Source of the DNA: Atkinsonella hypoxylon
Lineage: Eukaryota > Ascomycota > Sordariomycetes > Hypocreales > Clavicipitaceae
Assembly (NCBI GenBank): GCA_000729835.1
Contig: JFHB01000015.1
Span: forward strand, 62,001-126,000
Reading direction: 5' to 3'
Length of the DNA: 64,000 nt
Shown one piece after another: positions 11,137 through 21,670 of the stretch. Each line of letters begins with the position of its first letter. The stretch's first letter is position 1. The notes below the pieces were generated by a model. The model had not been told where the DNA came from and ran no database searches. It saw only the letters and a list, made by a program, of their open reading frames with translations. The translations under genes were made by a program, and so were the position numbers.

Positions 11137-11931
11137 TCAATCGGCCATCATAGCATGCATCATGCGGTTCGACTCCGCCCAAAGCAAATTTCTGTATTCC
11201 TGTCCTAATTAGCACATGCAAAACACTTTAGAAGATCATGCTTTACCTGATCCAGATCATCAATCTCATCGCCTTGCCTCTGCACAATCTCATCTATACT
11301 GCTCAGCAGATCCTCCATCATCATCTGCCCCTCACTACCATCCTCAGTAACCCCTTCCCCCAAGAGTCTCGCCTCTTCATCAACACACTTCTTCCACTCC
11401 TCGTTCAATCTACCCAGTTCCGTCTCAGCTGCACAAATCTTTTTAAACACCGCACGGATATGCCGTCCAATACTTGCCCGATGAGAGTTCTTGGAGTGAC
11501 AGATCGTGGCGGATAATGGGTATGCGATGTTGTCGTAGAGAGCTGTGGCGTCGGAGGAAGTACGTGCTGCTTGGGCGCGAAAGGATGATATTTTGGACGA
11601 TGTGCTTGCGTAGACGGACTGGATGCTTGTGAGGGAGGTGGTGTAGACTTGTTGGCCGTAGAGGGCGAATGTTTCTTTGTGCTGGCGGTTAGGGACGTGT
11701 CACGTGGGGAGATGGAGGGGGTTGACTACCTGCTAATTTGGCGTTGGGCGCATCGTTTTGGCTTTGGAAAATGCTGGAGAATCGGGTTTGGAGCTTTTCG
11801 TATATGTTGGTTTCGGGGGGAGGGGGTTGCGGTGGGGGGTCCTCGCTGCGAAGCCTGGCTCGGAGAGTCGAGATGGCTTTCTCGGCTGCGGTTGAGGATG
11901 AGTTGCCTGGTTCGTTTTGTGGCGGAGACAT
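11137..11931 (-). CDS. Conserved-looking coiled-coil protein of unknown function, 3 exons
   Basis: I read exons 11931-11730, 11674-11247 and 11199-11137, giving 230 residues. The introns are 55 and 47 bp; the first acceptor (AAG) is the least certain point. Residues 1-60 are polar and Pro/Ser-rich (MSPPQNEPGNSSSTAAE at the start). The middle is helical and Ala/Ser-rich with an ALYGQQVYTTSL segment. Then comes an acidic helix with FKKICAAETELGRLNEEWKK, and the C-terminus ends LDQEYRNLLWAESNRMMHAM. The pattern of charged heptads suggests a coiled-coil subunit of a complex. I do not recognise the family and do not propose a function. It follows the PPC-decarboxylase gene on the same strand. Confidence 0.6.
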
Positions 11932-12168
11932 AATGACGAGTACTAAATTCGAATTTTGTTCCTGTGAGGTTCTTTTTAGGAGTTTTGAGCAGTTTATTGC
12001 GTCGTGCGTTGTGAAGACCGGACATGCAGCTGGCGGGACGGTTGACTGACTGACAGCTGGCTGACGGCTGCTACGGTCGGTTGGATTCCATGGCGCCTGA
12101 GCAAACACCAGCTTTCGACGACACGCCATCCATTTATGACTTGTCGTGCCATTGTGTTGCTATAAGCA

Positions 12169-12900
12169 TCAGGCGTGGAGCGAGGAAGTGTTCTCCAACC
12201 CAAGCCGATCCTCGACCACGCTCACAATCTGCCGCCATTCCACCATGGCACCCTCCCCGACATCCCGACACGCCAGCTCCTTCGAAATCGGCCTCAGGAC
12301 CGCCACCCAGCCCTCATCGCCACCCCAGTCCTCCTCCAGAATCCTCATATGCCTTGCCGTCAACGGATTCCTCCACATAGCAGTGTTCATAGCAGCAGCA
12401 ACGACAATCTTCTTCCTGACCCCATCAATCGACCCGTCGTGGTCCCAAGCGCGCACCACGCTCAGCAGCAGATTATCGCACATGCCAGCAACCATCTTGG
12501 CCATGGTGTTCGCGCTCAGAGGCGCAATGACGAGGAGATCGGCCCATCGCCGCAGCTCGATATGGAGGATGGGGGCGCCGCGAGTCCAAGGCCGGGTCCA
12601 CTCCGCTGCGTCGGTGTACACGCCGTCTACGTTGGGCAGACGACGCACTTCGGCCAGCGTCGGCTGCTCGTCGGCCTGGCCGCGGAGGAAGTGCTCGGCT
12701 GAGGCGGTGAGGATGAGCCGGATGGAGAGGTTGTTGTGGTAGGCTAGGCCGTTTATGATGTTGGCGATCTTGATGGCGGCCACGGAGCCGCTTGCTGCGA
12801 GGAGGAGGTGCTTTTTGCCGTCGCTGCGCGCCTGGGAGACGTTGCTGGCTGCTGAGGGTTGGAGGTCGGCCTCGGGGCCTGTTCGTGATGCTTGGAGCAT
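12169..12900 (-). CDS. Phosphopantothenoylcysteine decarboxylase (PPCDC)
   Basis: Single exon, 243 residues. This FMN flavoprotein decarboxylates 4'-phospho-N-pantothenoylcysteine to 4'-phosphopantetheine in coenzyme A synthesis. The flavin-binding start is HLLLAASGSVAAIK (31-44). The catalytic His lies in ILHIELRRWADLL (H113), followed by the APLSANTMAKMVAGMCDNL loop. The substrate clamp usually written PxMNxxMW appears as AAMNTAMW (169-176). The active-site Cys is present in ELACRDVGEGAM (C211). Retention of both His and Cys argues for a true decarboxylase and not a Hal3/Vhs3-type regulatory paralogue, and the short length without an acidic tail agrees. It is divergent from the glutaredoxin gene. 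Confidence 0.92.
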   Translation of the reverse strand: MLQASRTGPEADLQPSAASNVSQARSDGKKHLLLAASGSVAAIKIANIINGLAYHNNLSIRLILTASAEHFLRGQADEQPTLAEVRRLPNVDGVYTDAAEWTRPWTRGAPILHIELRRWADLLVIAPLSANTMAKMVAGMCDNLLLSVVRAWDHDGSIDGVRKKIVVAAAMNTAMWRNPLTARHMRILEEDWGGDEGWVAVLRPISKELACRDVGEGAMVEWRQIVSVVEDRLGLENTSSLHA

Positions 12901-13287
12901 TGTTGGGTTGGGTTCTGGCGAATGTTATGGATTAAAAGTGACTTCGGCGTCTACTAGCAGCTTCACGGTTTTAGGTCACGCTCCTGATTTGAAATGTCGT
13001 GATGCATGCTGTGCATCTGCCATTGTGCACCTGAGATGAGCTGTCTGCCTCCATGCAGCAAGTGCCCGACATTAATCAGAATCCAGGGCGACCTGCGGGG
13101 TGGGCCAGAGTCCGTCTCGCAGGTTCGACATGATTGGTCAGCCGAAGCTTCCCTCCATTACATCACGCTCGTGCAAATTGACAAGCTAGCGAGCATCAAT
13201 TTCGCCGTTGTCCATTTTGCCTTGTCTATCCCACCACCATTGTGACCCAAGTTCAACAACCTTCCATACCTCTGCCAGACACCGACC
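12901..13287. promoter_or_regulatory. Divergent promoter between PPCDC and glutaredoxin 5 genes
   Basis: A 387-bp region between two head-to-head start codons must supply both promoters. No TATA box is obvious on either strand. The last 90 bases before the glutaredoxin ATG are pyrimidine-rich, like a fungal leader. Confidence 0.5.
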
Positions 13288-13804
13288 ATGTTCTCAAGAA
13301 GTGTGGCTTCAGTACGTTCTTCCTCGTTCACAACCTGCTGAATGACAAGCTAACATTCTCAAGACCTTCCGGCAAGCCGCCCGGCCAGCTGTCCGGTCAC
13401 CCATCTCCCGCCGAGCTCCCATCTCGCCCCTCACCCCCTCCCAAATCCGACTCCTCTCCAACGAAACCCGGTCGGCGATCGACAAGGCAGTCGCGTCAGC
13501 GCCCGTCGTTCTCTTCATGAAGGGCACGCCCGAGATGCCCCAGTGTGGCTTCTCAGCAACGGTCATAAAGATCCTCGGCATGCAGGGCGTCAACCCTGCC
13601 AAGTTTGCCGCCTTCAACGTCCTTGAGGACGCTGAGCTGCGCGAGGGAATCAAGGAATACTCCGACTGGCCGACGATCCCTCAGCTCTATGTCGACAAGG
13701 AATTTGTTGGTGGCTGTGATATCCTGCGGACGATGCACTCGAATGGGGAGCTGGCCAGGTTTTTTGAGAACAAGAATGTGCTTGTTATGGAGGGCGATGA
13801 GTAG
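13288..13804 (+). CDS. GRX5: Mitochondrial monothiol glutaredoxin 5, 2 exons
   Basis: Exons 13288-13311 (only 24 bp) and 13364-13804 give 154 residues. The 52-bp intron is phase 0 and joins MFSRSVAS to [13 protein letters not shown]. The first 40 residues are rich in Arg/Ser and lack acidic residues, a good mitochondrial presequence. The active site is CGFS (C69-S72) in [15 protein letters not shown]. The glutathione-binding elements WPTIPQLY and GGCDI follow. Family members hold and pass [2Fe-2S] clusters from the ISU scaffold to acceptors. Without the short first exon the protein would lose its targeting peptide, which supports this gene model over the internal ATG at 13517. Confidence 0.93.
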
Positions 13805-13988
13805 ATCTTTCGACATACATAGAGCCGGGAGGATGGAGTTTCTGTACAATATAATCATAATGTACGATAAAGAGACCTCAAATGATACCATGAGTGAGCA
13901 TGATTTGATCTTCTCGTGGTCCAGCTTGCTCCGCCTCTCACTCTACTCGGTTCCCCCGACATGTACTCTTGCGGCACGATAAACAGGC

Positions 13989-16024
13989 TTACAAAGGATA
14001 TGCAGCGCCGTCAGCTCGCATGTCACTTCCCGCTGACCAGATCGGCGTCTTCTCAACGGGGTCAACAACACATCTAATGACTTGTCCTTTGCCAAACAAA
14101 CCACGCCCTCTCCCAGTCACCACATTGACCTTATGACCCAGCTTCCTCAGCGCCTCGATGGTCGAAGACGGCATGCCCTCCTCCACGTTCACAGTCCAGC
14201 CCATACCCCTACCACTTTCAGGGAGTCCGCCGCCAAGGCACACCCTGGGTGCATCAAGAGCTTGTTGGGGATTCAGCTGGCCCACGAGCTGGCCCAGAAG
14301 AACCTGCACGTGGCCCTGAGGTTGCATGAATCCTCCCATGACGCCGAAAGACGAATGGAGAGACCCATCGCTCAAGTTGGTCACCATACCGGGGATGATT
14401 GTGTGGTACGGCCTCTTGCGTGGCGCAATCTTATTAGGGTGGTTCTGATCAAGAGAGAAGTTTGCTCCTCGGTTTTGCAGCGTGAAGCCGCAGCCCTTGG
14501 GGATGATGCTTGTTCCGAAGCCAGCATAGTTTGAGTTGATGAAGGACGCGGCATTGCCCTGGGAGTCTGTCACCGTGAAGTAGACTGTGTCGCTGCTGGA
14601 CAAGGCAGGCGATATGAATGGCGGGTCGCCGTGCTCGTGGACTTGAACGGCCTGAGTGGGATCAAAGAGCTTTGCGCGCTCGGCAAGGTATTTCTGCGAG
14701 AGGAGTCCCTCGACAGGTACCTTTACGACGTTGGGATCCGTCACAAACCAGCTCCCGTCTGCGAATGCCAGCCTCAGTGCTTCAATGATGGCATGCAGGT
14801 ACGGCGCGGAGTTGAAGTCCTCGGGCGTAAACGTGGGAATCTGCCCCTGCTTTTCTAGTTCCTGGATGATGCCCAGCGCCATCAATGCAATGATTCCCTG
14901 GCCATTGGGGGGATGTTCCCATAGCTCAACACCGCCTTCCAGACCGGTGCCTTGGCCTTGGAACTTGAGGGAGATGGGACTGACTGGTTCGCTGCCCAGG
15001 TCCAAGTGGTGCCGTAAGTCTTCCAGTTCGAGGAGTCCGCCTAGTGACTGCACGATGCTGATGAGTTCCTCGGCAACTCTACCTGTGTAGAATCCTTTCT
15101 TGCCCTCCTGAGCAAGCGCCCTGAATGTCTTGGCTAGCGTGGGATTCTTCATGATCTCTCCAGCACGGGGCGCCCGGACACCTGCCTCTGCATCAGGGTC
15201 CTTCTTGAGCATTTCGGCAAAATTGGGAGATGCAGCTCGAATTCGGGCCTCTGAGACCCCCCACTACTACCTTTGTATCAGCCCAGACATGTTTTGAGAA
15301 AATGAGGGTAAGAGGGTAAGAAGAGATCGCTCTCGTCGGTGGTTCGAGGGTGTTCTGGCATACCGCATGAGCTGCTACCTCCGATACAGGGAATCCCTTC
15401 TCACCAAGCTCAATAGCTGGCTCGAGAATGCGCGCCATGTCGACTTTTCCGCTGCCAAATGTTTCGACAGCATCCACCCATCCTGCTGCTGCGCCCGGCA
15501 CCGTGACGGCATACGCACTCGTCATGGGGATTTCCGCCTTCTCGCCGTCAGGGATGCCGAGGCCTTTGCGAACCGCGTCCAGCGTGCACTTGTTGCCGGC
15601 GCGGCCGGAACCGTTCATGGCTTTCACTTGTCTGGTGGATGCGTCCCAGAAGAGAATGAACATGTCGCCTCCGATCCCGGTAGAGCATGGCTCCGTCATG
15701 TTCAGGGCGGCAGCTGGAGACGTTAGTCTGGAACAGGTGCCGAGATAGCATTGTTATGAGATAGGCGTCAAACCAACTGCCACAGCGGCGTCCTGGTTAT
15801 AGTTAGTATTATTATCTTTACAAGGGAACAAGAAATACAAGTGCTTTCAAGTTCAAACTTGTACATACAGCTGCGTTGCCGCCGGCTTTGAGGACATCGA
15901 GACCACATTTCGCGGCGAGTGGTTGCGTGCATGCGACGATTCCCTCGGTGCTGTGGACGACACTCCGTCTGGAAGGGAACTTGAACAGGTCTGGGTTGCG
16001 GTGGTTTAAGCTTGACGGGGACAT
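13989..16024 (-). CDS. Gamma-glutamyltranspeptidase, 4 exons with a 19-bp microexon
   Basis: Exons 16024-15869, 15792-15774, 15713-15364 and 15263-13989 encode 599 residues. The 19-bp second exon is needed to read GGNAA|DAAVAV|AAALNMTEPCSTG without a break, the highly conserved N-terminal core. The next splice gives VSEVAAHA|WGVSEARIRAASP. This Ntn-hydrolase cleaves gamma-glutamyl bonds of glutathione and conjugates. Autoprocessing normally occurs before a conserved Thr, here within SSSDTVYFTVTD (T about 401), followed by NSNYAGFGTSIIP. The N-terminus (MSPSSLNHRNPDL) has no signal peptide, unlike secreted GGTs, and resembles the GGT-like branch that may be intracellular. Length is normal. Confidence 0.9.
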
Positions 16025-16494
16025 TGGCTATCTGAAGCTTGGTATCATGGGGTAAAGTATGACTTGTTTTGGCTGAGTAGAGATCAAGTATGTTAAGCAT
16101 TTGCCGAGATGATGGGGGCATCTCGAGAGCCGGAGGACTGCCAGACTGGTGGAGAGGTGCGACGAGCATCATTGGATGCACACCCATCCACTGTATACGG
16201 AGCACTTCGTGATCATTATCCAGCGTGTGGTCCGGCTTGTGCTGGCTCTTGTTGCCGAGATTGATTGCTACAGCCGACTTTAGGCGCTATATTCCGCAGG
16301 TCCATGAGAAGCAAAGAAGGTCTGGCAATACAGCGAGTGGGTGTACAGCACAAGCCGCTGGGGGTGGGGATAGTAGGGACATCAGTGGCTGCTCCGGTGC
16401 TCCGGTGCACGCTGTGGAGAGTGTTGCTGGCCCGTTGCCTAAAGAGGCTACATGTATCCACTCTACTCCACTCCAGTTGGAATTAATCAATATT

Positions 16495-16541
<47 letters not shown>

Positions 16542-16628
16542 TAATTAATTACATGACAAACTAATCATAGTCATAAACCCAGCATCTGCTGCAAACGAAA
16601 ACGGGAAGGCAGCGCCTGGTTCAAAACG
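16025..16628. other. Intergenic, contains a tetranucleotide repeat
   Basis: About 600 bp upstream of the transpeptidase start, presumably its promoter. The only structured element is the (ATCA)n repeat at 16493-16550. No gene seen. Confidence 0.5.
16493..16550 (+). repeat. (ATCA)n microsatellite
   Basis: Roughly eleven perfect AATC/ATCA units, flanked by degenerate AATTA units at the right end. It is likely length-polymorphic. Confidence 0.95.
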
Positions 16629-17072
16629 TCACTTTGTCATCAAGCATACAGTCGCTCTCCCAGGACGGCAGATGTCTGCTCGACTCGAGCGGCTCGTGAT
16701 GGCCTGATGTCTCCATGGCGATGTACATGCAGACGACGTGTCACCGGGCTGCCTGTCGGCGATGATGACAACGCCAGCGACGGGGACGAGGCAGAAGCGC
16801 CTGGCCATCTCGTCATTGATCCGAGTCGCTGGAATCGGACCCATGGCATTGATAAGAGTCTCGCGCATCTGAATCTCCTTCTGAACGATCTCTACATCTA
16901 CGTCGAACTCGATGCGCTTGAAGGCGCAGTCTTGGTCATTCCAAGTACACCGATCTGCTGAGCGACTGATGTAGGTCAGATCCTTGAGATTGTCAACGGC
17001 CGTTGGCCCCTTGACGTGTTTCGCAAGCTGGCGGGCGCGCACAAGAGCGACAAGCCGTTCGAAGAGACGCAC
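16629..17072 (-). pseudogene. Fragment of a fungal kinase-like protein
   Basis: An open frame of 147 codons on the minus strand contains a stretch that looks like real protein: LKDLTYISRSADRCTWNDQ, DCAFKRIEFDVDVEIVQKEI, then MARRFCLVPVAGVVIIADR. This resembles the N-lobe of a fungal protein-kinase-like family (strand with a lysine, then a long helix). The following sequence changes character, and the expected C-lobe with HRD/DFG motifs is absent within reach. I call it a truncated relic with low confidence. It overlaps head-on with the exon-like fragment at 16980-17212. Confidence 0.35.
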
Positions 17073-17212
17073 AAGTGGTTTGGCGCTAAGTTTTGGCGGT
17101 ATGTACGGGAGGCCGCTGCCGCCAACGGACTTAACGGGACTGAGACTAACGGTGTGAACGGCAAGACGGTCGCCAAGACCAGGCTCTCCTGCGTATGATG
17201 GAGGAGATCAAG
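16980..17212 (+). pseudogene. Exon-like fragment of an unrecognised gene, frameshifted
   Basis: After a possible acceptor (GTAGGTCAG) the frame reads ILEIVNGRWPLDVFRKLAG, then PFEETHKWFGAKFWRYV and an Asn/Gly-rich linker. It hits a stop just after KTRL. Skipping two bases in CTCTCC restores LRMMEEIK up to a good donor (AAG|GTGAGT at 17213), with a possible acceptor near 17270. So this looks like one exon of a lost gene with a 2-bp duplication. I do not recognise the family. Confidence 0.35.
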
Positions 17213-18877
17213 GTGAGTGTCATTATTGCATATTGGACATATGGGACAGTTACTAACCGTTCTTACAGCAATGATCAGGATTCAGGGGGGCCTTAGGATC
17301 TTCTGCTTCGGAAAGTTATACACGACGATGGCTGACTCGAGAAGATTTTTCACGTTGGGATAGCGCGGATTAAACGCACTACCTAGGTACATTACTCTCG
17401 ACTTGTTATTGACATTGCGTGACGTCCCTTTGTTTTAGCCATCACGACCGACTTGACTTGCTTGATCACACCCTTTGAGACTGACGATACATGTGTGTGG
17501 GCTCCTAGTGCCTATTGGGAGTCGTGTTTGGGTCAACGAATCACGTACAAAACCTGTTAGACAACATCTCATGTCTCGTATAGCGTAGAGTCATAGTGAG
17601 GCAATGAGAAAACAACGCAGTGGCTAAGGTTTAGGCGGGAAAGGATCATCTAACTCTTTAGCACCTAATTGGCCTTTTGACCACGGGCGGCCAGTAGGCT
17701 GAAGTAAGATCTCTAGCGGGAATTTTATACAGTAAATGCTACTGAAACATTTAAAGAAGATTCGGCATTTCATGAGTCAGATTTAGTAGTTTGAATTTCT
17801 AGATGGGGGCGTTCTAGTGACAATGATTATTAGCCCCTGGAGCTCCAGCTAGCCACTATATTGGAGAAAGACAACCATCAAACGAACTGACTGTATGTTC
17901 CTATGCATTATTTAAGGGATTATCGGACGCGGCATAATACTGCTTAGTTAGGGTGCGGGCTCTAAGGCGCAAGTGGAAAGCATAATGCCGCGCTCTATGC
18001 CGTTTCAGATTCAGGACACAAGTAAATCTTCAAGCTTGTCGCTTACTAGGCGCGCTATTTACACGAAGGATGGATAGTGTCCATAGGAGAGGGTTGACCG
18101 TGAAGAGGTTAATATAAACCATTTGTTCAGCTACTCCAGATTCCACTCAAGATCTCCATCATGGCGGACAATACTCTTGCTTCTATTTTGGAAAACGATA
18201 CGATAATAACATCGTATAGTGCAGATCAAGTGATCCTTACATTCCAATCCCTAAATATTGGTTGAGTTCAAGTTGCAATTTTAATTCCTACGTCTTAGTA
18301 GTTGATATCAGTTTTGTTTCTAAAGCTTCAACAATCAGTTGATATATCAATCAAAGAGGAATAAAAGAGTGTGCTCACAACGCCAAAACCAGTTCCCAAA
18401 GCAAAATTGTCTGGCCGCCGCGCAGCTTGCCTAAATACAATGTGGGAAAGCCTCTCTTTGTATAACGTTCTTGTGGCATTCCCCTGTCCGACCCTCCTGC
18501 GTCAATTTCCGCCTATGAATCCTTAGGGTCCTCCTTTCCACAACACAATGATACCTTGGGTTCCAACTTATAGATGATTATCCTAGCCTCTCCTTCAAGA
18601 CAATATCAAAACTTAGAGTCTACAAAAGTAATGCATTAAAAAGCAAGCCTTGTCCTAGACAAAGAGGATATTTGCCGCCTAATAGGCAATGGTGTTATTT
18701 AGATGCTTATGAACCTAATAAATCTTGCATCTATGTTATTATTCTGGTAGGGCTATTAACCTGTGTTAGAACTCATCCGTTAGGGAAGACTAGTGGGACA
18801 AGACCCGGCATGTTTGTCGGCCGAGCCCTCTTTATTTTGGCTATGATGTCGGTTAGGTCATCATTTACAGAAAGTCT
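17213..18877. other. Gene-free AT-rich interval
   Basis: About 1.7 kb between two pseudogenes, without a supportable gene and with stop-rich, AT-rich sequence. A 34-codon frame at 18161-18265 lies below a TATA-like AATATAAACC and a CATCATGG context, but nothing else supports it. Confidence 0.5.
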
Positions 18878-19700
18878 CTAGATACTATTTGGTAGGTTGA
18901 AACAGTGGCTATTGTCCTGGATATACCAACTTAATTGCTCCTTGAAACTTAGGTAGAGTAACCCCTTATAAAAGGGCGTGAAGCGAGGGCTATTGAGAAG
19001 GGAGCGAAAGGAATTTCTGTGTTTTTGTACTCCATTAAGTAAGACTTTAACGGCGGTTTGTCGCATGTATTCATCATTATCGTCAAGTCGGGCCACTATA
19101 GCTGTAAGAACCTCAGGTAGTTCTATTCGCTTTCCTAAGACCCGAACGGCAGTATATCGCATAGTCTCGTCTTTATCGTTAAGCCGGGCCACTATAGCTG
19201 TAAGGACTTTAGCTAGGTCTATTCGCTTTCCTAAGACCCGAACGGCAGCATGTCGCACAGTCTCGTCTTTATCGTCGAGCCGGGCCACTACAGCTGTAAG
19301 AATTGGTCTGTCTGTCCTTTTTCGTCTGTCTCTTTTTCGTCTCTCCTTTTGATGCCTTCGAGCAAGAGCCGGCCAAATACCACGAGCGGCTTCTGTGCCA
19401 AATCGGGCTCCTCAAACAGGTCGGCTGGCCAGTCGCATGTGAAGATACGAGCGCGTCTTACTTGTTTAGGAAGCATCTTTGGATCTTCCAGCCATTAACC
19501 CACTTTTTTTTACTCTTCGGGTCTTTGGGGTCTTTCCATGTCCATATATCTGGAGAGTTCGTATCGAGCCCATGGATAGCGATGACATAGATATCTGTGT
19601 CCGGTCCGTCTTCCACTGGATGTACCCTGATGAGACGGACACCTCTGCTCTTGGTTGAATGTTCGGGAGTGCCTGTTTGTTGAGATCTAGCTGAATCCAT
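18878..19700 (-). pseudogene. NLR/STAND-type gene relic: alpha/beta-hydrolase N-terminus joined to HEAT repeats, NACHT missing
   Basis: The minus strand starts at 19700 with a hydrolase-like STAND N-terminus (LIRVHPVEDGPDTDIYVIAI then HGLDTNSPDIWTW). At about 19490 the frame breaks: KKWVN continues as WLEDPKMLPKQVRRARIFTC only in another frame, consistent with one lost T. It runs on to FEEPDLAQKPLVVFGRLLLE. Then a short GAGACGAAAAAGAGACAGAC-type repetitive stretch (about 19315-19350) leads, again in a shifted frame, into three near-identical HEAT-like repeats of about 32 residues (LTAIVARLDDKDETVRHAAV, VRVLGKRI), ending at 18878. A complete gene would have a NACHT or NB-ARC ATPase of some 300 residues between these parts; none is present. 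Fungal STAND proteins act in self/non-self recognition and heterokaryon incompatibility. This copy should be inactive. Confidence 0.75.
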
Positions 19701-20142
19701 TGTAGTGTCTAGGCGCCTCTTTGACGATGCTGATACTCTGTTCTTTGTGCTAAGCGGAATGATTTTATGCTGCGGCCCAAGAGCAAGTTCTTTGATGTTG
19801 TATCAAACTGAATGGGGGAATTCACAGAAAAAGAAGAGGAGAACTGTTGGCTGAAATGTTTGAGGTCGCGCATAGACGAGTTGACAGCCCATCTCATACA
19901 TCAAGGTGCTTCTTTGTCCCAGGCTTGCCTTGACCGATATCGAGCTTCCACTTGGCTTTAGAGCTGAAAAGCAAGCAAGCTTCAGCCGTCAATTATCAAA
20001 TCCAGGCGACGAAGTATAAGACAGGACCGCTCAGTGAGATGACGCCAGACAGAAAGCGAATATAATGGGTCATATCGACGGCGGTTATCCCGCAATAGTA
20101 AAAGGTGGAAGTGAACCAGACATATTGACGTGCCGCGGCAGC

Positions 20143-20495
20143 CTATGTTTGAGGGTGTAGGAGGCCGCTGGCTGCCTCCTTGTGTGACTTCCTTTGTCGA
20201 GATAAAACGCTGGCTGCAGCGGCTGAAGATAATGCTTGTCTTGGACTTGTAGCCTGCATGTCGGCCTGCATATTCCCAATGACAGCCTGGAAATGTTCCG
20301 TCCTCATGTCGCACAATGCTTCGATGTTGCGTTGCAGGCCGCCTAATCGCCGTACCTTAAGCGGCACTTACTTACCGCTTATCGTCCTATTACTTATAGA
20401 TGCCAGCCAATTGTACGCTGTATATAGTCAAGATGCTTTCTCGAGGCCTGTTTGGAGCTCTTCAACAACCCTAACTGCATCGATTGTGGAAAATG
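20143..20495 (-). pseudogene. Degraded helical fragment with in-frame stop
   Basis: One minus-strand frame reads STIDAVRVVEELQTGLEKAS, then a TGA, then LYTAYNWLASISNRTIS up to a possible donor (GGTAAGTAAG). Another reads VRRLGGLQRNIEALCDMRTE and EHFQAVIGNMQADMQA below 20367. Together they look like an Ala/Glu/Gln-rich helical domain such as those found at the N-terminus of fungal STAND proteins, but interrupted. Weak evidence; it may be chance. Confidence 0.22.
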
Positions 20496-20651
20496 GTTCT
20501 TAAGGACAAGGAGACTCTGGGATGGCAAACAATCTTCAAAATAGAGGCGAAATAGGAAACTATCAGTGTTCGGTATTTGTCCGCCGTCTAGTCCATTGTT
20601 GCCATGCTGTTCATGCTAACGATTGTCAACTAGTGCTAATAAGCTGCTCCA

Positions 20652-21670
20652 TTGGGTCCATTCTCTATTCGCCTCCTCGACAGGGCAAAACAGCATACTG
20701 GCGACAACTCCCACCCTGATGGCGACCATCTCCTGTCGCTCTTGCCCGCGTCTTATCGCACCAAGTTCGATGACTTGGCCGCCGCGCGTGGTGATGTCAT
20801 GGCCTGCGTTAAGAACGAGCTCGACTTGCGGCGCCTCGCCTGCATCAACAGCTGGCTCTGGATGGCCGGTCGGCCAATGCCACCTCGTCCGCTGCACTAT
20901 CAGCTCATTCTTGGTTTTGTGTGACAGAGCGGATGGATTTGCATCTCGTTTGGACGACTGGCCGGATGTTTCTGAAGCCGATCTCCCGGTTCCTGCTCGA
21001 GCCACGCTTCTGGGCCGAGTATATCTCTTGTGCCCATGGTGAATCCAACTGCTGCGATGACGAGGCTGACACTGGAGGGAAGAATTCGGAGTGCAAACTA
21101 GGGCTCCGAAAGCGTGCGCGTGGCCTTCTATTTTCCTACGCCGCGCTGATAACTCACGAGAGCGACCTGCGAATCGCCCAGGACGAGCACCTGGTTCCCA
21201 AAGAGGCACAGTGGTCGGCTTGGAGAACCTTCATTGAGGAGCTAGATACGGAGAATATCTATGCGGACATCGACCGGCGATTCTATTACGGCGAGTTGCC
21301 TTTGAGCCGGCTGAACAAGATGTACCTTTGCAAGAGTCCGCTAGGCGGCTACCTGCCTCAATGGAATCAATACAGCGTCTTCTTTCGCGACTATTTTACC
21401 TGGCTGGCCAGTGTGACAGTCTACATCGTTATTGTCCTCACTGCTATGCAGGTCGGACTCGCAACGGACCTTCGTAATGATGACGCCTTCCAGTGGGCAT
21501 CTTATGGCTTCACTGTCTTCTCCATCTTGGGACCACTCGTTGCCATCACGCTGATCATATTGGCGTTCTGCTGCATATTTGTATATAATTGGGTTAAGAC
21601 TGTTAATTACTGGAAGATGCGGCTTGCGAGCATAAAAAGGAGGATAGATTCTGCCAATTCACCCGGTTGA
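20652..21670 (+). pseudogene. DUF6601-like membrane protein gene with a frameshift
   Basis: The upstream frame (20652-20924) reads LPASYRTKFDDL...RLACINSWLWMAGRPMPPRP and stops after HYQLILGFV. The downstream frame (20921-21670) resumes with VTERMDLHLVWTTGRMFLKP and continues to FLLEPRFWAEYISC, a PLSRLNKMYLCKSP segment, and two hydrophobic segments (LASVTVYIVIVLTAMQVGLA and SILGPLVAITLIILAFCCIF). In related fungal proteins these parts are continuous. The junction TTTGTGTGACAG is explained by a 2-bp TG duplication. The product would be a cytosolic domain followed by two C-terminal membrane helices; its role is unknown in the family. No intron of credible size can bridge the break, so I call it a pseudogene. 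If a neighbouring strain lacks the extra TG, the gene would be intact there. Confidence 0.68.

Noticed and set aside
11100..11190. Possible tRNA because of GCGGTTCGACTCCGC
   Set aside because: The T-arm-like hairpin has no matching acceptor, D or anticodon arms at proper spacing; it lies in the last exon of the coiled-coil gene.
18161..18265. 34-codon frame below a TATA-like box (starts MADNTLASILENDT)
   Set aside because: Good start context but too short, with no homology I recognise and no further exon found.
20623..21042. 139-codon plus-strand frame overlapping the DUF6601-like relic
   Set aside because: Shadow of the two frames that match the family.
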